64,000 nucleotides of DNA from Planctomycetaceae bacterium (GCA_002723275.1 PBNZ01000043.1:237558-301557), one strand, 5' to 3'. Shown: positions 16,263 to 25,695, numbered from the stretch's first letter. Program-made: numbers and translations. The notes: generated by a model not told the origin, from the sequence alone.

Positions 16263-18302
16263 ATGAGCACGCGTTTTGGAGTGCCGATCTTAGCAGTTCT
16301 TATAACTGTTGGTTCGGCGAACCTGGCAAGTGCCGCTTATTGTGGCGCCGCCAACTATAGCAATTGCGATTGTACGGCGGACGGATCGTCCGACGGCAAC
16401 GCGAGTGCGGATGATGGCAGCACCACAGTGATGGTGACTCGCAAAAAGGTCGTCTGTGTACCCGAAAAGTACACCGCCTACCGCACCGTCTATGACACTG
16501 TCTATGAAGACAAGACGATCAACTGCACCAGCTATGTTCGCGAGAATCGCGTACGCACCGTGAATTACACGGTTCGCAAGCCGGTGTGGGAAACACGCCA
16601 GCGTGAGATCAACTACACGGTGATGAAGCCGGTCTGGGAAACCAAGACTCGCACCATCAACTACACGGTCAACCGACCAGTGTGGGAAACTCGCCAACGT
16701 GAGATCAAGTACACGGTGATGAAACCCGTCTGGGAAACCAAGACTCGCACGATTAATTACACAGTTAATCGCAAAGTCTGGGAAACACGTCAGCGTGAGA
16801 TCAACTACACGGTGATGAAGCCGGTCTGGGAAACCAAGACTCGCACCATCAACTACACGGTCAACCGACCGGTATGGGAAACTCGCCAACGCGAGATCAA
16901 GTACACCGTGATGAAGCCAGTCTGGGAAACCAAGACTCGCACCATCAACTACACGGTCAACCGACCGGTGTGGGAAACTCGCCAACGCGAGATCAACTAC
17001 ACAGTGATGAAACCGGTCTGGGAAACTCGCACTAAGGAAATCCCCTACACGGTTCGTCGACCGGTATGGGAAACACGAGAAAAGACGATTAACTATACGG
17101 TGATGAAGCCGGTCTGGGAAACCAAGACTCGCACCATCAATTACACAGTCATGCGTCCAGTCTGGGAAACCAAGACTCGCAACGTCACGACGTACGTTCG
17201 CAAGGCAGTTCCCTATACGAAGACGATCACCGTCAAGGGCGGACACTGGGAAACTCGCAAGACAGTCATTCCCGGTCGCACTTACACGCGAACCGTCCAG
17301 ATGCCTGGCAAGTGGACTTATGATCCCTGCACATGCCGATGCGTTTACTGCCCCGGCGAATGCAAGACGATCTGCTGCAAACGACCTGATCGGGTCTGCT
17401 GCAAGAAAGTCTGGGTTCCCACCTGTGAGGAAAAGACGATCAATTGCGTAAAGTACGTGTGCGAGCCCTGCACCAAGCAGGTCGAATACAAGTGCTGCAA
17501 GATGGTCCCCGAATGCAAGACCAAGACCTGCACCTACAAGGTTTGCAAGATGGTTCCCGAATGCCGAACCAAGACGTGCACCTATAAGGTTTGCAAGTAC
17601 GTCTGCGAGCAAAAAGTTCGCACGTGCACTTACAAGGTTTGCAAGATGGTTCCCGAATGCAAGACCAAGGTTTGCACCTACAAGGTCTGCAAGATGGTTC
17701 CCGAATGCAAGACCAAGACGTGTACCTACAAGGTTTGCAAGATGGTTCCCGAATGCAAGACTAAGGTTTGCACCTACAAAGTCTGCAAGATGGTCCCCGA
17801 ATGCAAGACCAAGACCTGCACCTACAAGGTTTGCAAGATGGTTCCCGAATGCAAGACCAAGGTTTGCACCTACAAGGTCTGCAAGATCGTTCCCGAATGC
17901 AAAACCAAGACGTGCACCTACAAGGTTTGCAAGATGGTTCCCGAATGCAAGACCAAGGTTTGCACCTACAAGGTCTGCAAAATGGTTCCCGAATGCAAAA
18001 CCAAAACGTGCACCTACAAGGTTTGCAAGATGGTTCCCGAATGCCGAACGAAGACCTGCACCTACAAGGTTTGCAAGATGGTCTGCGAACAACGCACGAA
18101 GGAAATCTGCTACACGGTGTGCAAGCCAGTTTGCACAACGAAGACGATTAAAGTAGCCAAACGAGTTTGCCGCAAAGAACCCGTTGAACGCTGCCGCATG
18201 GTACGCAAGGTGATTTGCGAGCAAGTCCCGGTTAAGGTCTGCTGCCCACAGCCCAGTTGCTGTGAACCCACTTGTGGCGCAGAGCCGAGCTGCGGAGCTT
18301 AG
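16263..18302 (+). CDS. YTV-repeat cysteine-rich cell-wall protein
   Basis: 679 residues with a signal peptide (MSTRFGVPILAVLITVGSAN, then LASAAYCG). From about residue 98 to 305 there are thirteen 16-residue YTV units (for example RTINYTVNRPVWETRQ). A Cys-rich linker follows, then from about residue 412 to 619 thirteen 16-residue units of the type CKMVPECKTKTCTYKV. The C terminus is Cys-rich (CCPQPSCCEPTC). YTV proteins were described as cell-wall components of Rhodopirellula baltica, and the many Cys residues suggest disulfide cross-linking. The gene is monocistronic, with a terminator at 18362. The repeats create a long open frame on the opposite strand that is not a gene. Confidence 0.93.
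   Translation: MSTRFGVPILAVLITVGSANLASAAYCGAANYSNCDCTADGSSDGNASADDGSTTVMVTRKKVVCVPEKYTAYRTVYDTVYEDKTINCTSYVRENRVRTVNYTVRKPVWETRQREINYTVMKPVWETKTRTINYTVNRPVWETRQREIKYTVMKPVWETKTRTINYTVNRKVWETRQREINYTVMKPVWETKTRTINYTVNRPVWETRQREIKYTVMKPVWETKTRTINYTVNRPVWETRQREINYTVMKPVWETRTKEIPYTVRRPVWETREKTINYTVMKPVWETKTRTINYTVMRPVWETKTRNVTTYVRKAVPYTKTITVKGGHWETRKTVIPGRTYTRTVQMPGKWTYDPCTCRCVYCPGECKTICCKRPDRVCCKKVWVPTCEEKTINCVKYVCEPCTKQVEYKCCKMVPECKTKTCTYKVCKMVPECRTKTCTYKVCKYVCEQKVRTCTYKVCKMVPECKTKVCTYKVCKMVPECKTKTCTYKVCKMVPECKTKVCTYKVCKMVPECKTKTCTYKVCKMVPECKTKVCTYKVCKIVPECKTKTCTYKVCKMVPECKTKVCTYKVCKMVPECKTKTCTYKVCKMVPECRTKTCTYKVCKMVCEQRTKEICYTVCKPVCTTKTIKVAKRVCRKEPVERCRMVRKVICEQVPVKVCCPQPSCCEPTCGAEPSCGA
16554..17177 (+). 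repeat. Tandem array of thirteen 48-nt YTV units
   Basis: Thirteen consecutive 48-nt units encode the 16-residue YTV repeat, with no insertions. RE[IN/IK]YTVMKPVWETKT and RTINYTVNRPVWETRQ units alternate, giving a 96-nt higher-order period. Confidence 0.93.
17496..18119 (+). repeat. Tandem array of thirteen 48-nt Cys-rich units
   Basis: Thirteen 48-nt units encode CKMVPECKTKTCTYKV variants. In units 4-11, KTKV and KTKT types alternate, again a 96-nt period. Units 3 and 13 diverge (CKYVCEQKVRTCTYKV, CKMVCEQRTKEICYTV). Confidence 0.93.
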
Positions 18303-18361
18303 TGTTACCTACCACTTTCTGAGTTCGCTCAGAAAGCAACTGGTCTGGCGATTTCGCTAGG

Positions 18362-18391
18362 GCCCGGTCCATCCTGGACCGGGCTTTTTTT
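18362..18391 (+). terminator. Intrinsic terminator after the YTV gene
   Basis: GCCCGGTCC (18362-18370) and GGACCGGGC (18376-18384) form a 9-bp stem with a 5-nt loop, followed by seven T residues. It abuts the stop codon of the convergent CPBP gene. Confidence 0.9.
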
Positions 18392-19016
18392 ATTGTCTTT
18401 TGTTAACCAGATAAGCGATCGCCACAAAGTCATAGAAGGCATGCGCAATGATCGGAATCCACAAGCTGTCGAAGTACCAGTAGAGAGCTCCCAAATACCC
18501 CCCGACCAGAAAAGCCAGCAGCGCATAGGTCTTCGTTAAACAGTGGGCGAGTCCGAAGCACAAACTGGCCACGAACCACGCAGCCACGGCGCCACTCCAA
18601 TAGGTGAGGATGTCAGCGGCTGGCTGCTCATTCGACGGCATGGGGCTGTCGGCCCACCAGACGACGAGCCCTTGTTGAATCAATCCTCGAAACAACAGCT
18701 CCTCGCCCACCCCTGCCGCGAGAGCTACGAAGGCCCACCCTATCGGCCTCGACCCATGGAATAACGGTACAAGCGTTTCATGGACGAGCTGGCGAAACTG
18801 ACGCATCACCCACCAGTTGGATCGTTCGATCAGCCACAATCCGAGCAGCATCGGCACGGTGGCAAGCAGTCCCATGACGAGATCGTGGGGGAGGTGGAAA
18901 CCCTGTAACTCGGCGATCAAATCGAAGCCAAGCCACCATGCGAGGGCGACCGCCAGGAGACCCAACCCCAGCTCCAACACCACGCCCCATAAGATCGTCT
19001 GATTCCCTGGCTTCAT
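18390..19016 (-). CDS. CPBP-family intramembrane glutamic endopeptidase (CAAX protease-like)
   Basis: 208 residues with several membrane segments. The family motifs are in order: EELLFRG near residue 105 (paired Glu and Arg), FGLAH near 153 and HAFYDF near 192. These form the active site in the ABI/CPBP family. Substrates are unknown; relatives act in prenyl-protein processing, peptide maturation or immunity. It is transcribed alone and convergent with the YTV gene. The ATG start gives MKPGNQTILWG before the first membrane helix. Confidence 0.88.
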   Translation of the reverse strand: MKPGNQTILWGVVLELGLGLLAVALAWWLGFDLIAELQGFHLPHDLVMGLLATVPMLLGLWLIERSNWWVMRQFRQLVHETLVPLFHGSRPIGWAFVALAAGVGEELLFRGLIQQGLVVWWADSPMPSNEQPAADILTYWSGAVAAWFVASLCFGLAHCLTKTYALLAFLVGGYLGALYWYFDSLWIPIIAHAFYDFVAIAYLVNKRQ

Positions 19017-19244
19017 AACAGATTAGCCAACCTTGTCCCGATCAGGCTTATCGCAACGGTTCAGACCTCAGCGGTTTAAACCCCTGTAAGCTCGATGATT
19101 CTGGCGTCGAATTCGTGGAAATTCGACCATTGTAACCGCTGGGCGCTTCCTTGACGGTCTGAGGCGCCCTTGTTAGACTCCCGAATTCTTTCTGGACGGC
19201 CAGAGCTGTCCGGAACCGTAGAAAGTCGTCATGTCAGCATTAGA

Positions 19245-19281
19245 ACCGAACCCATGGTTCGGTAACCAGGTTCGGTAACCA
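19245..19281 (+). promoter_or_regulatory. Hairpin plus 13-bp tandem repeat in the ppdK leader
   Basis: ACCGAACC (19245-19252) and GGTTCGGT (19256-19263) form a perfect 8-bp stem around CAT. GGTTCGGTAACCA occurs twice in tandem (19256-19268 and 19269-19281), so the 5' arm could pair with either copy. This may be an operator or an attenuating leader just before the ppdK start. Confidence 0.35.
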
Positions 19282-19295
19282 AAGGGACACTTGAA

Positions 19296-21965
19296 ATGGC
19301 CAAGCGAAAGACAGCTCGCGCGAACAAAATGATCTACTACTTCGGCAAGACGCGGACCGACGGACGTGGCACAGGGAAGGATATTATCGGTGGTAAAGGC
19401 TTGAATCTCGCCGAAATGACGGGAATCGGCCTGCCGGTCCCGCCCGGCTTCACCATCACGACAGAAGTCTGTGCCAACTACTACATCAATGGGGAAAAGC
19501 TACCGGCTACCCTGATGAAGGAAGTCGAAAAGACGGTCAAGACTTTAGAGAAAGAGCTCGGAAAAAAGTTTGGCGACGAGAAAAACCCCTTGCTGGTTTC
19601 CGTTCGATCCGGTGCAGCCGTTTCCATGCCTGGGATGATGAACACAATTCTAAATCTTGGGCTCAATGACACTTCGGTCGTCGGTCTAGCCAATGCGACT
19701 GACAATCCACGATTTGCCTATGACGCTTATCGCCGCGTCATCAACATGTTTGGCGATGTCGTCATGGAAGTGGACCACGAGCACTTCGAAGAGGCATTCA
19801 GCAAGATCAAACGCAAGTATCGGGTCAAAGATGACAATGATGTCCCGGCCGAGGGCATGATCGAGTTATGCGATGCCTACAAGGCTGTTTACCGAAAATA
19901 CGCGAAGAAAGACTTCCCTCAGAATCCCTACGAGCAGCTGGAATTGGCCATCAAGGCAGTTTTCGCCAGTTGGAATACTCCGCGAGCGATTCGGTACCGT
20001 GAGGTTGAGAACATTCGCGGCCTGAAGGGAACGGCAGTCAACGTCCAATCGATGGTTTACGGAAACATGGGCGAAGACTCCGGAACGGGCGTTGCCTTTA
20101 CTCGAGACCCGTCCACGGGGAAAAATGAGTTCTACGGCGAATTCCTGATCAACGCTCAGGGCGAAGACGTGGTCGCTGGTATCCGCACGCCATCTCCAGT
20201 TGAAGAGATGCCGAAGTGGAATAAAAAGGTTTACAAGGAACTCTTAAACATCAAAAAGGTTTTGGAAAACCACTATCGTGATGTTCAGGACATTGAGTTC
20301 ACGATTGAACGTGGCAAGCTGTACATGCTGCAGACCCGTAGCGGCAAACGGACCGGTGCTGCAGCCGTCAAGATTGCCTGTGACATGGTGAAAGAGAAAC
20401 TGATCGACGAAAAGACAGCTCTTTTGAGAATTCCGGCGGGCGATCTTACGCAACTGCTTCTGCCAAGCTTCTCTGCAAGTGCGAAAAAGAAGGCGGAAGT
20501 TCTGACGCGCGGCTTGCCCGCTTCACCCGGTGCTTCCGTGGGTAAGCTCGCCTTTTCAGCCGATGAGGCTGTTGCTCGCTCCGATGCCGGTGAAACGGTC
20601 CTGCTGGTCCGCAAGGAAACGAGCCCCGAAGACATTGATGGCATGCACCGTGCCGCGGGCATTCTGACGAGCACCGGTGGTATGACGAGTCATGCCGCTG
20701 TGGTCGCCCGTGGCTGGGGTCGTTGTTGCGTCGCAGGCGCCGGTGAAGTTGTCATCGACGAAAAGGGACGCAAGATCAAGGTCAACGGTAAGACCTACAA
20801 CCATAACGATACGCTCTCGATCGATGGTTCCACGGGTGAGGTCATGTCCGGTTCGGTCGCAACGACAGAGCCCAGCCTCTCGGGTGATTTTTCCAAGATC
20901 ATGAAGTGGTCGGATAAATATCGCCGACTCGCCATTCGCACCAACGCCGATACGCCGGCCGATTCCGATCGAGCTCGATCCTTTGGTGCTGAGGGCATTG
21001 GTCTCTGCCGAACCGAACACATGTTCTTCGACGAGAAGCGAATTGGTTCGATGCGTGAAATGATTGTCGCCGAGACTCTTCAAGCTCGCGAAAAAGCACT
21101 GAAGAAGTTGCTTCCGTTCCAACGCAAGGACTTCGAAGGAATCTTTAAGGCAATGAAGGGGCTGCCAGTCACGATCCGCCTACTGGATCCACCGCTGCAC
21201 GAATTCCTACCGCACGACTCCAAAAGTCAGACGGAACTGGCCAAAGTGCTTGGCATCACCTCGGCAACACTGAAAGCTCGTGTTCAACAGCTTCACGAAG
21301 CCAATCCAATGCTTGGTCATCGAGGTTGTCGCCTAAGCGTGACCTATCCAGAAATCCTTCGCATGCAGGTGACGGCCATCGTGGAAGCGATGATCAATTG
21401 CAAGAAGAAGCGAATCGAAGCAAAGCCGGAAATCATGATTCCACTTGTCGGTACGGCCGCGGAATTAAGAGTTCTCCGAGCTCTCACTGAAGATACGATT
21501 GCGGAAACGATTGCCAAGAAGAAGTACAGCGGCAAATTGAATATCCCAATCGGAACGATGATTGAAATCCCGCGTGCTGCATTAACCGCAGATCAAGTGG
21601 CTGAACATGCCGACTTCTTCAGCTTTGGCACCAACGACCTCACGCAAATGACATTTGGCTACAGCCGTGATGACGTGAACACGTTCTTGCCAGACTACCT
21701 GCAACAAGAGATTCTGCCAGGTGATCCCTTCCAATCGCTCGACACCGAAGGCGTTGGCCAATTGGTCGACATGGGTGTCTCGAAGGGACGTTCAGCCCAG
21801 AAAGGTCTGAAATGCGGCATCTGCGGCGAACATGGCGGTGACCCTGCCTCGATCGCCTTCTGTGATTCCGTCGGCCTGGACTACGTTAGCTGCTCGCCGT
21901 TCCGAGTCCCGATTGCTCGTCTGGCAGCCGCTCAGGCAGTTCTGAACCAGAAGAAGAAAAAGTAG
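19296..21965 (+). CDS. ppdK: Pyruvate, phosphate dikinase
   Basis: 889 residues, the usual length. It interconverts pyruvate, ATP and phosphate with phosphoenolpyruvate, AMP and pyrophosphate. The N-terminal ATP-grasp region has GGKGLNLAEMTGIGLPVPPG. The swivelling domain has the phospho-His motif TGGMTSHAAVVARGWGRCC with His near residue 466. The C-terminal TIM barrel ends with the catalytic KCGICGEHGGDP near 842. SFGTNDLTQM is also present. The start follows AAAGGGACACTTGAA. It is monocistronic, with a terminator shared with lpxA downstream. A hairpin and direct repeat lie in the leader. Confidence 0.97.
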   Translation: MAKRKTARANKMIYYFGKTRTDGRGTGKDIIGGKGLNLAEMTGIGLPVPPGFTITTEVCANYYINGEKLPATLMKEVEKTVKTLEKELGKKFGDEKNPLLVSVRSGAAVSMPGMMNTILNLGLNDTSVVGLANATDNPRFAYDAYRRVINMFGDVVMEVDHEHFEEAFSKIKRKYRVKDDNDVPAEGMIELCDAYKAVYRKYAKKDFPQNPYEQLELAIKAVFASWNTPRAIRYREVENIRGLKGTAVNVQSMVYGNMGEDSGTGVAFTRDPSTGKNEFYGEFLINAQGEDVVAGIRTPSPVEEMPKWNKKVYKELLNIKKVLENHYRDVQDIEFTIERGKLYMLQTRSGKRTGAAAVKIACDMVKEKLIDEKTALLRIPAGDLTQLLLPSFSASAKKKAEVLTRGLPASPGASVGKLAFSADEAVARSDAGETVLLVRKETSPEDIDGMHRAAGILTSTGGMTSHAAVVARGWGRCCVAGAGEVVIDEKGRKIKVNGKTYNHNDTLSIDGSTGEVMSGSVATTEPSLSGDFSKIMKWSDKYRRLAIRTNADTPADSDRARSFGAEGIGLCRTEHMFFDEKRIGSMREMIVAETLQAREKALKKLLPFQRKDFEGIFKAMKGLPVTIRLLDPPLHEFLPHDSKSQTELAKVLGITSATLKARVQQLHEANPMLGHRGCRLSVTYPEILRMQVTAIVEAMINCKKKRIEAKPEIMIPLVGTAAELRVLRALTEDTIAETIAKKKYSGKLNIPIGTMIEIPRAALTADQVAEHADFFSFGTNDLTQMTFGYSRDDVNTFLPDYLQQEILPGDPFQSLDTEGVGQLVDMGVSKGRSAQKGLKCGICGEHGGDPASIAFCDSVGLDYVSCSPFRVPIARLAAAQAVLNQKKKK

Positions 21966-22002
21966 CAACGGGCTTCGGCTTAACTGCAACACCAGTTCAT
22001 AC

Positions 22003-22038
22003 AACGGGTATCTGTCGAACTAGGCAGATGCCCGTTTT
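22003..22038. terminator. Intrinsic terminator between ppdK and lpxA
   Basis: AACGGGTATCTG (22003-22014) pairs with CAGATGCCCGTT with a TA/TG mismatch, followed by a T run. The 3' arm lies inside the last codons of the convergent lpxA gene. Confidence 0.75.
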
Positions 22039-22880
22039 TGCTGTTTTTCGTCGGCCGATTTGGATTCCGGCAGATGCAGACGAATCGTCGCCTGCTTGGG
22101 TACGCGGCGTTCTTGAACGCAACCGCGTTTGGTGGCTTCCATGAAGTCAGCCATATCTTGCCCCAGGCTCGTCGGAAATTGCTTTCGCAAGCTTTCGATC
22201 ACATCGTCCCAGGACAGACCACTGCGAAACGCCACGCGGTAGATGGCTTTGAGTTCCTGAATCTGTGCCCGATCAAATCCACCACGACGCAAGCCAACTA
22301 GATTCAACCCAACGATCAAATTGGAATCACCATCAACGGTCACATACGGCGGAACATCCTTGGTGATACGGGCCTGGCCTCCCACCATCGTAAAAGCACC
22401 TACACGACAAAACTGATGGACGCCAACGGCTCCAGAAAGATAGGCTGAATTCCCAACGGTTACGTGGCCAGCCAGCATCACATTGTTGGCGATGATCGTA
22501 TGGTTACCCAAGAGACAATCGTGCGCAACGTGCGCGTTGACCATCAGGAGATTATCGTCTCCGATTTCCGTCCGGTCGTCTTTGCCTAAGCCACGATGTA
22601 CGGTCACATTTTCGCGAAAAGTATTGCGGTCGCCAATGATTAGCTGTCCGGACTGTGCTGACTGCTGCTTATGTTGCGGCAGGCCTCCCAGCACAACACC
22701 CTCGGCAAGATAGTTCTCGCGCCCCATTCGGGTGCCAAACCGGACCACCGCATGACTCTCGATAACCGTCCCTTCGCCGATCACTGCTTCAGCTTCGACG
22801 ACGCAGAAGGGACCTATTTCGGCGTCACTGGCGACATGAGCCTTCGGACTAATGCACGACGACGGATGAATATTCGACAT
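22020..22880 (-). CDS. lpxA: Acyl-ACP--UDP-N-acetylglucosamine O-acyltransferase (LpxA)
   Basis: 286 residues with left-handed parallel beta-helix hexapeptide repeats from residue 1 to about 190 (HPSSCISPKAHVASDAEIG, IGDRNTFRENVTVHRG). The catalytic His lies in NAHVAHDC near 118. The C-terminal helical region carries GLNLVGLRRGGFDRAQIQELK, typical of LpxA. It performs the first step of lipid A synthesis in the cytoplasm. This supports an LPS-type outer membrane. No other lpx gene is in the window. The C terminus has a short Lys/Gln-rich extension. Confidence 0.95.
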   Translation of the reverse strand: MSNIHPSSCISPKAHVASDAEIGPFCVVEAEAVIGEGTVIESHAVVRFGTRMGRENYLAEGVVLGGLPQHKQQSAQSGQLIIGDRNTFRENVTVHRGLGKDDRTEIGDDNLLMVNAHVAHDCLLGNHTIIANNVMLAGHVTVGNSAYLSGAVGVHQFCRVGAFTMVGGQARITKDVPPYVTVDGDSNLIVGLNLVGLRRGGFDRAQIQELKAIYRVAFRSGLSWDDVIESLRKQFPTSLGQDMADFMEATKRGCVQERRVPKQATIRLHLPESKSADEKQQKRASA

Positions 22881-23187
22881 GAAGGACGCCCTCTGCTGAC
22901 CTGTCTCTTTTGCTCTATCCCGGTTGCTGCAACGAACCTACAACCGGATGCTCACCAGCCTTCTATATCGGATTTTCGGGTAATCTCGATTAAAGGGATT
23001 TCAGCGATAATCCAGCTACCTGTCGGCCCCGTGCGAGTTGCAGGCAAACTTGATACACTCAGAAACGTAGGCAGCCAACGTGGACCTGCACCCTCGACAG
23101 ATTGGTGCTCTGCCGCAAATCCCAGTGTGCCTCCGCCCTCCATCAAGCAGGCGGAGAGTTTATGTGGCTTGGTAAACAGGTGAATCG
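22881..23187. other. Divergent promoter region between lpxA and a TPR gene
   Basis: About 307 bp. No gene is supported. GGTGAATCG precedes the ATG at 23188 as a weak ribosome binding site. Confidence 0.35.
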
Positions 23188-23526
23188 ATGTCCGACATTA
23201 ATCAGATGTACAACACGGCCGAGAAGCTCAAAGATGACGACAAATTGGATGATGCTATCGCCAAATTGAAGGAGCTACTGGAAATAGAATCGGGACATGT
23301 GCTATCACATCTGGCACTGGCAGTGCTGTACGGTCGAGTTGGCAAACACGAGCTGGCTGTCGAACATGGCAAAAAGGCTTGTGAGCTGGATCCGAACGAT
23401 CCCTTCAACTTCACGGCTATGAGTGTCACGTTTCAGCGCGCATGGCAGAGTACGCAAAAGCAGGAATACATTCAGCTGGCAGAGGACGCCATGGCACGTG
23501 CTCAAACCCTACAGGGTCACGGTTGA
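23188..23526 (+). CDS. Small soluble TPR protein (112 aa)
   Basis: A compact cytoplasmic TPR protein with no signal peptide. The repeats are KLDDAIAKLKELLEIESGHVLSHLALAVLYGRVGKHELAVEHGKKACELDPNDP-type in sequence and account for nearly the whole chain. Its 3' end overlaps the convergent cysteine desulfurase gene by 10 nt. The family mediates protein contacts; the partner is unknown. Confidence 0.82.
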   Translation: MSDINQMYNTAEKLKDDDKLDDAIAKLKELLEIESGHVLSHLALAVLYGRVGKHELAVEHGKKACELDPNDPFNFTAMSVTFQRAWQSTQKQEYIQLAEDAMARAQTLQGHG

Positions 23527-24662
23527 TAGGAGTCGGCCAATACTTGCCAACTCTGTTCGAGCAAATCAATGGCGTGATCAACGTCTTCCTCAGACGTTTG
23601 CCATCCCAATGATAAGCGTACCGTCCCGCGCGCGATCTCTGGAGGCAGCTCGATTGCCTGAAGCGTCGCGGAGAGTGATGTAGTGCCACTATGACACGCT
23701 GATCCGGTCGAGGCACAGAGCTCAGGAACACGATCGAGTAATTCCTGGCCAATCACATTCGGAAAGTTAACGCTGAGCGTATTTGGCAAGCGTTGCTCAG
23801 CCGGCCCATTGAAGGTTAACGAATCAATCTTCTGAGCGAGCCCTCGAAACAATCTTTCACGAAGCGTGGTTAATCGCTCCTGGTTTTCACCGAGCCCTAG
23901 ATTGGCCAGCGTGGCTGCCTGCCCCAATCCCGCGATATAAGCAACATTCTCGGTGCCAGGACGCAACCCTTTTTCATGACCGGCTCCATAAACCACGGGC
24001 CGAAGTCGAGTGCCGCGTCGTACGTAGAGTGCTCCGATGCCTTTGGGCGCATACACCTTGTGTCCTGCAAGGGACAGCAGATCGACGCCAAGTTCATCGA
24101 CCTGAGTTCGAATTTTCCCAATTGACTGGGCCGCGTCGGTATGGAGCAGCACACCCTGCGACCTGCAGAGGCCGGAGATTTCCTGAATCGGTTGGATCGT
24201 ACCGATTTCATTATTGGCGTGCATAATACTCACCAGCGTAGTATTCTCCTGCATCGCTGCCGCAACTGCCCCCACATTCACAATTCCCTGGTGATCGGTC
24301 GGTACGATTGAAACTTCGCAGCCCATTCGTTTCAGGAATGCAGCGGGCTCGGTCGTTGCGGGATGCTCCACAGCAGAGATGATGATGTGCCCAGCATATT
24401 CCGTTTCAGTCTGCGTGGCACCGAGGATCGCCAAGTTATTACTCTCAGTTCCGCCGCTCGTAAAAAAGACTTCATCAGTGCTCGCGCCTAACAGCGAACT
24501 GACTTGCTCGCGAGCATCTTCAATTGCTTGATTACAAATACGTCCTTGTGCGTGATGGCTCGATGGATTGCCACAATAGCGTGTCAAATAGGGCACCATC
24601 GCTTCGTAAACACTAGGGGCGATGGGTGTAGTGGCGTTGTAGTCCAGATAGATTTGCTTCAT
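23517..24662 (-). CDS. Cysteine desulfurase (NifS/IscS family)
   Basis: 381 residues from the ATG at 24662 (MKQIYLDYNATTP); a longer in-frame start adds unrelated sequence. This class V PLP enzyme releases sulfur from cysteine to an enzyme persulfide. Motifs are TSGGTESNN, the PLP-binding HTDAAQS and the lysine in SLAGHKVYAPKG near 200. The active-site loop is CASTGSACHSG near 320, the longer-loop NifS type. No iscU, sufB or nif neighbours are present, so it is a stand-alone copy. In species that make selenoproteins, such enzymes can also supply selenium; nothing here shows that directly. Confidence 0.93.
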   Translation of the reverse strand: MKQIYLDYNATTPIAPSVYEAMVPYLTRYCGNPSSHHAQGRICNQAIEDAREQVSSLLGASTDEVFFTSGGTESNNLAILGATQTETEYAGHIIISAVEHPATTEPAAFLKRMGCEVSIVPTDHQGIVNVGAVAAAMQENTTLVSIMHANNEIGTIQPIQEISGLCRSQGVLLHTDAAQSIGKIRTQVDELGVDLLSLAGHKVYAPKGIGALYVRRGTRLRPVVYGAGHEKGLRPGTENVAYIAGLGQAATLANLGLGENQERLTTLRERLFRGLAQKIDSLTFNGPAEQRLPNTLSVNFPNVIGQELLDRVPELCASTGSACHSGTTSLSATLQAIELPPEIARGTVRLSLGWQTSEEDVDHAIDLLEQSWQVLADSYQP

Positions 24663-25695
24663 CGAAGAACTTCTCCCAATTCGTCTCTTCGCAGTCGTCC
24701 TATTGCAAAAGTCTAGCAACAACCGTGGGTCGTGAAAACGCACCTGCCCCGAAGGACTGCAAGAATAGAATGTCAATGATGTGATAATCTTCTTCGAATA
24801 TTGTGCTTAACAAGAATAAATCTATACCAATAGAAGCGACCACAGCAGCCGTCTGATCCGTCGCAAAATCAAACGGGAAATTTTCGATTCTCGTCAAGTT
24901 TGAAAAACAGGACAATATCCTGCAAAGCTGCTCTGTCCTGCCAGTCAAGAAAAGCAACGACAATCGAACGTTACAAGTGTCCGTCATTTTTCTCTTTGCA
25001 AAATTGCAATGACGTGAGCATGACGGTTAACGAGCAACGGCGATCGACCCTCGCTCTCGTTATCCCAAAACTCGTCTACCAGAAACAACTGATATGCGAT
25101 TACAGACGAGCAGCAAATCTGGCACTTAACAAAACCTGCTGATCGATTGGCTACTCAGGATCAAATCGCGCCGCGATTTAAGGCAAGTCTGGAGCGGTAT
25201 TATGTTGAAAAATTTTCAGCGATGATTAAGGCCTCCGATAAAGTACAACGGACGAAGTATGCTTGTCGGAGTAAATATTTTCCTAAATCTGTAAGCAGAT
25301 TTAATGAGGAACAGCACGACAGATCTGTACTTCAAATTGAAAATCGCTGTGCCTGAACTCAAATACGTGGGCTGCGTAATATTGCTACTGCAAGCCACGA
25401 TGAAGCACTTGAGTTGGCCGAAGATACACTTCGCCTTCAGACTGATTTAGCTTGAAACGCAATGACGACAAAGAAAGTCAGCATCGCTGGATGCGTGCCG
25501 CCGTCGCACTCGATTAATTTGATAGGCATAACGTCAAAATCTTCGATCTGCATGACTTATACGTTTATCACGACTTTGGAAATTCATGCCGCTATTTTAT
25601 GACAAGAAAAAATTGCACGGCAGAAGCGAAAGAGTCGCAGGAGCATCGAGAAGCATGTATTGGGTGCGAGATGCATCGCGACTGTCAGGATCCGA
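24663..25695. other. Gene-poor, AT-richer stretch with ORF fragments
   Basis: About 1 kb between the desulfurase start and the pyrD end, richer in A+T than its surroundings. A plus-strand frame from 25147 has TGA at 25354 and continues in frame with RNIATASHDEALELAEDTL to a second TGA near 25453. A further frame reads CTAEAKESQEHREACIGCEM near 25600-25670 without a start. TAAATCTG / CAGATTTA forms a small inverted repeat near 25284-25303. I see no intact gene; decayed remnants are likely. Confidence 0.4.

Noticed and set aside
16554..18119. CRISPR-like periodicity
   Set aside because: The units are contiguous without spacers and encode a protein repeat.
16290..18224. 644-codon open frame antisense to the YTV gene
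   Set aside because: It is a by-product of the 48-nt repeats: low-complexity text with no start signal, and the sense strand has a signal peptide, a ribosome binding site and known repeats.
25147..25453. Second possible selenocysteine TGA at 25354
   Set aside because: The nearest hairpin loop is only about 11 nt after the TGA and lacks a GGTC-type loop; neither side shows a known domain.
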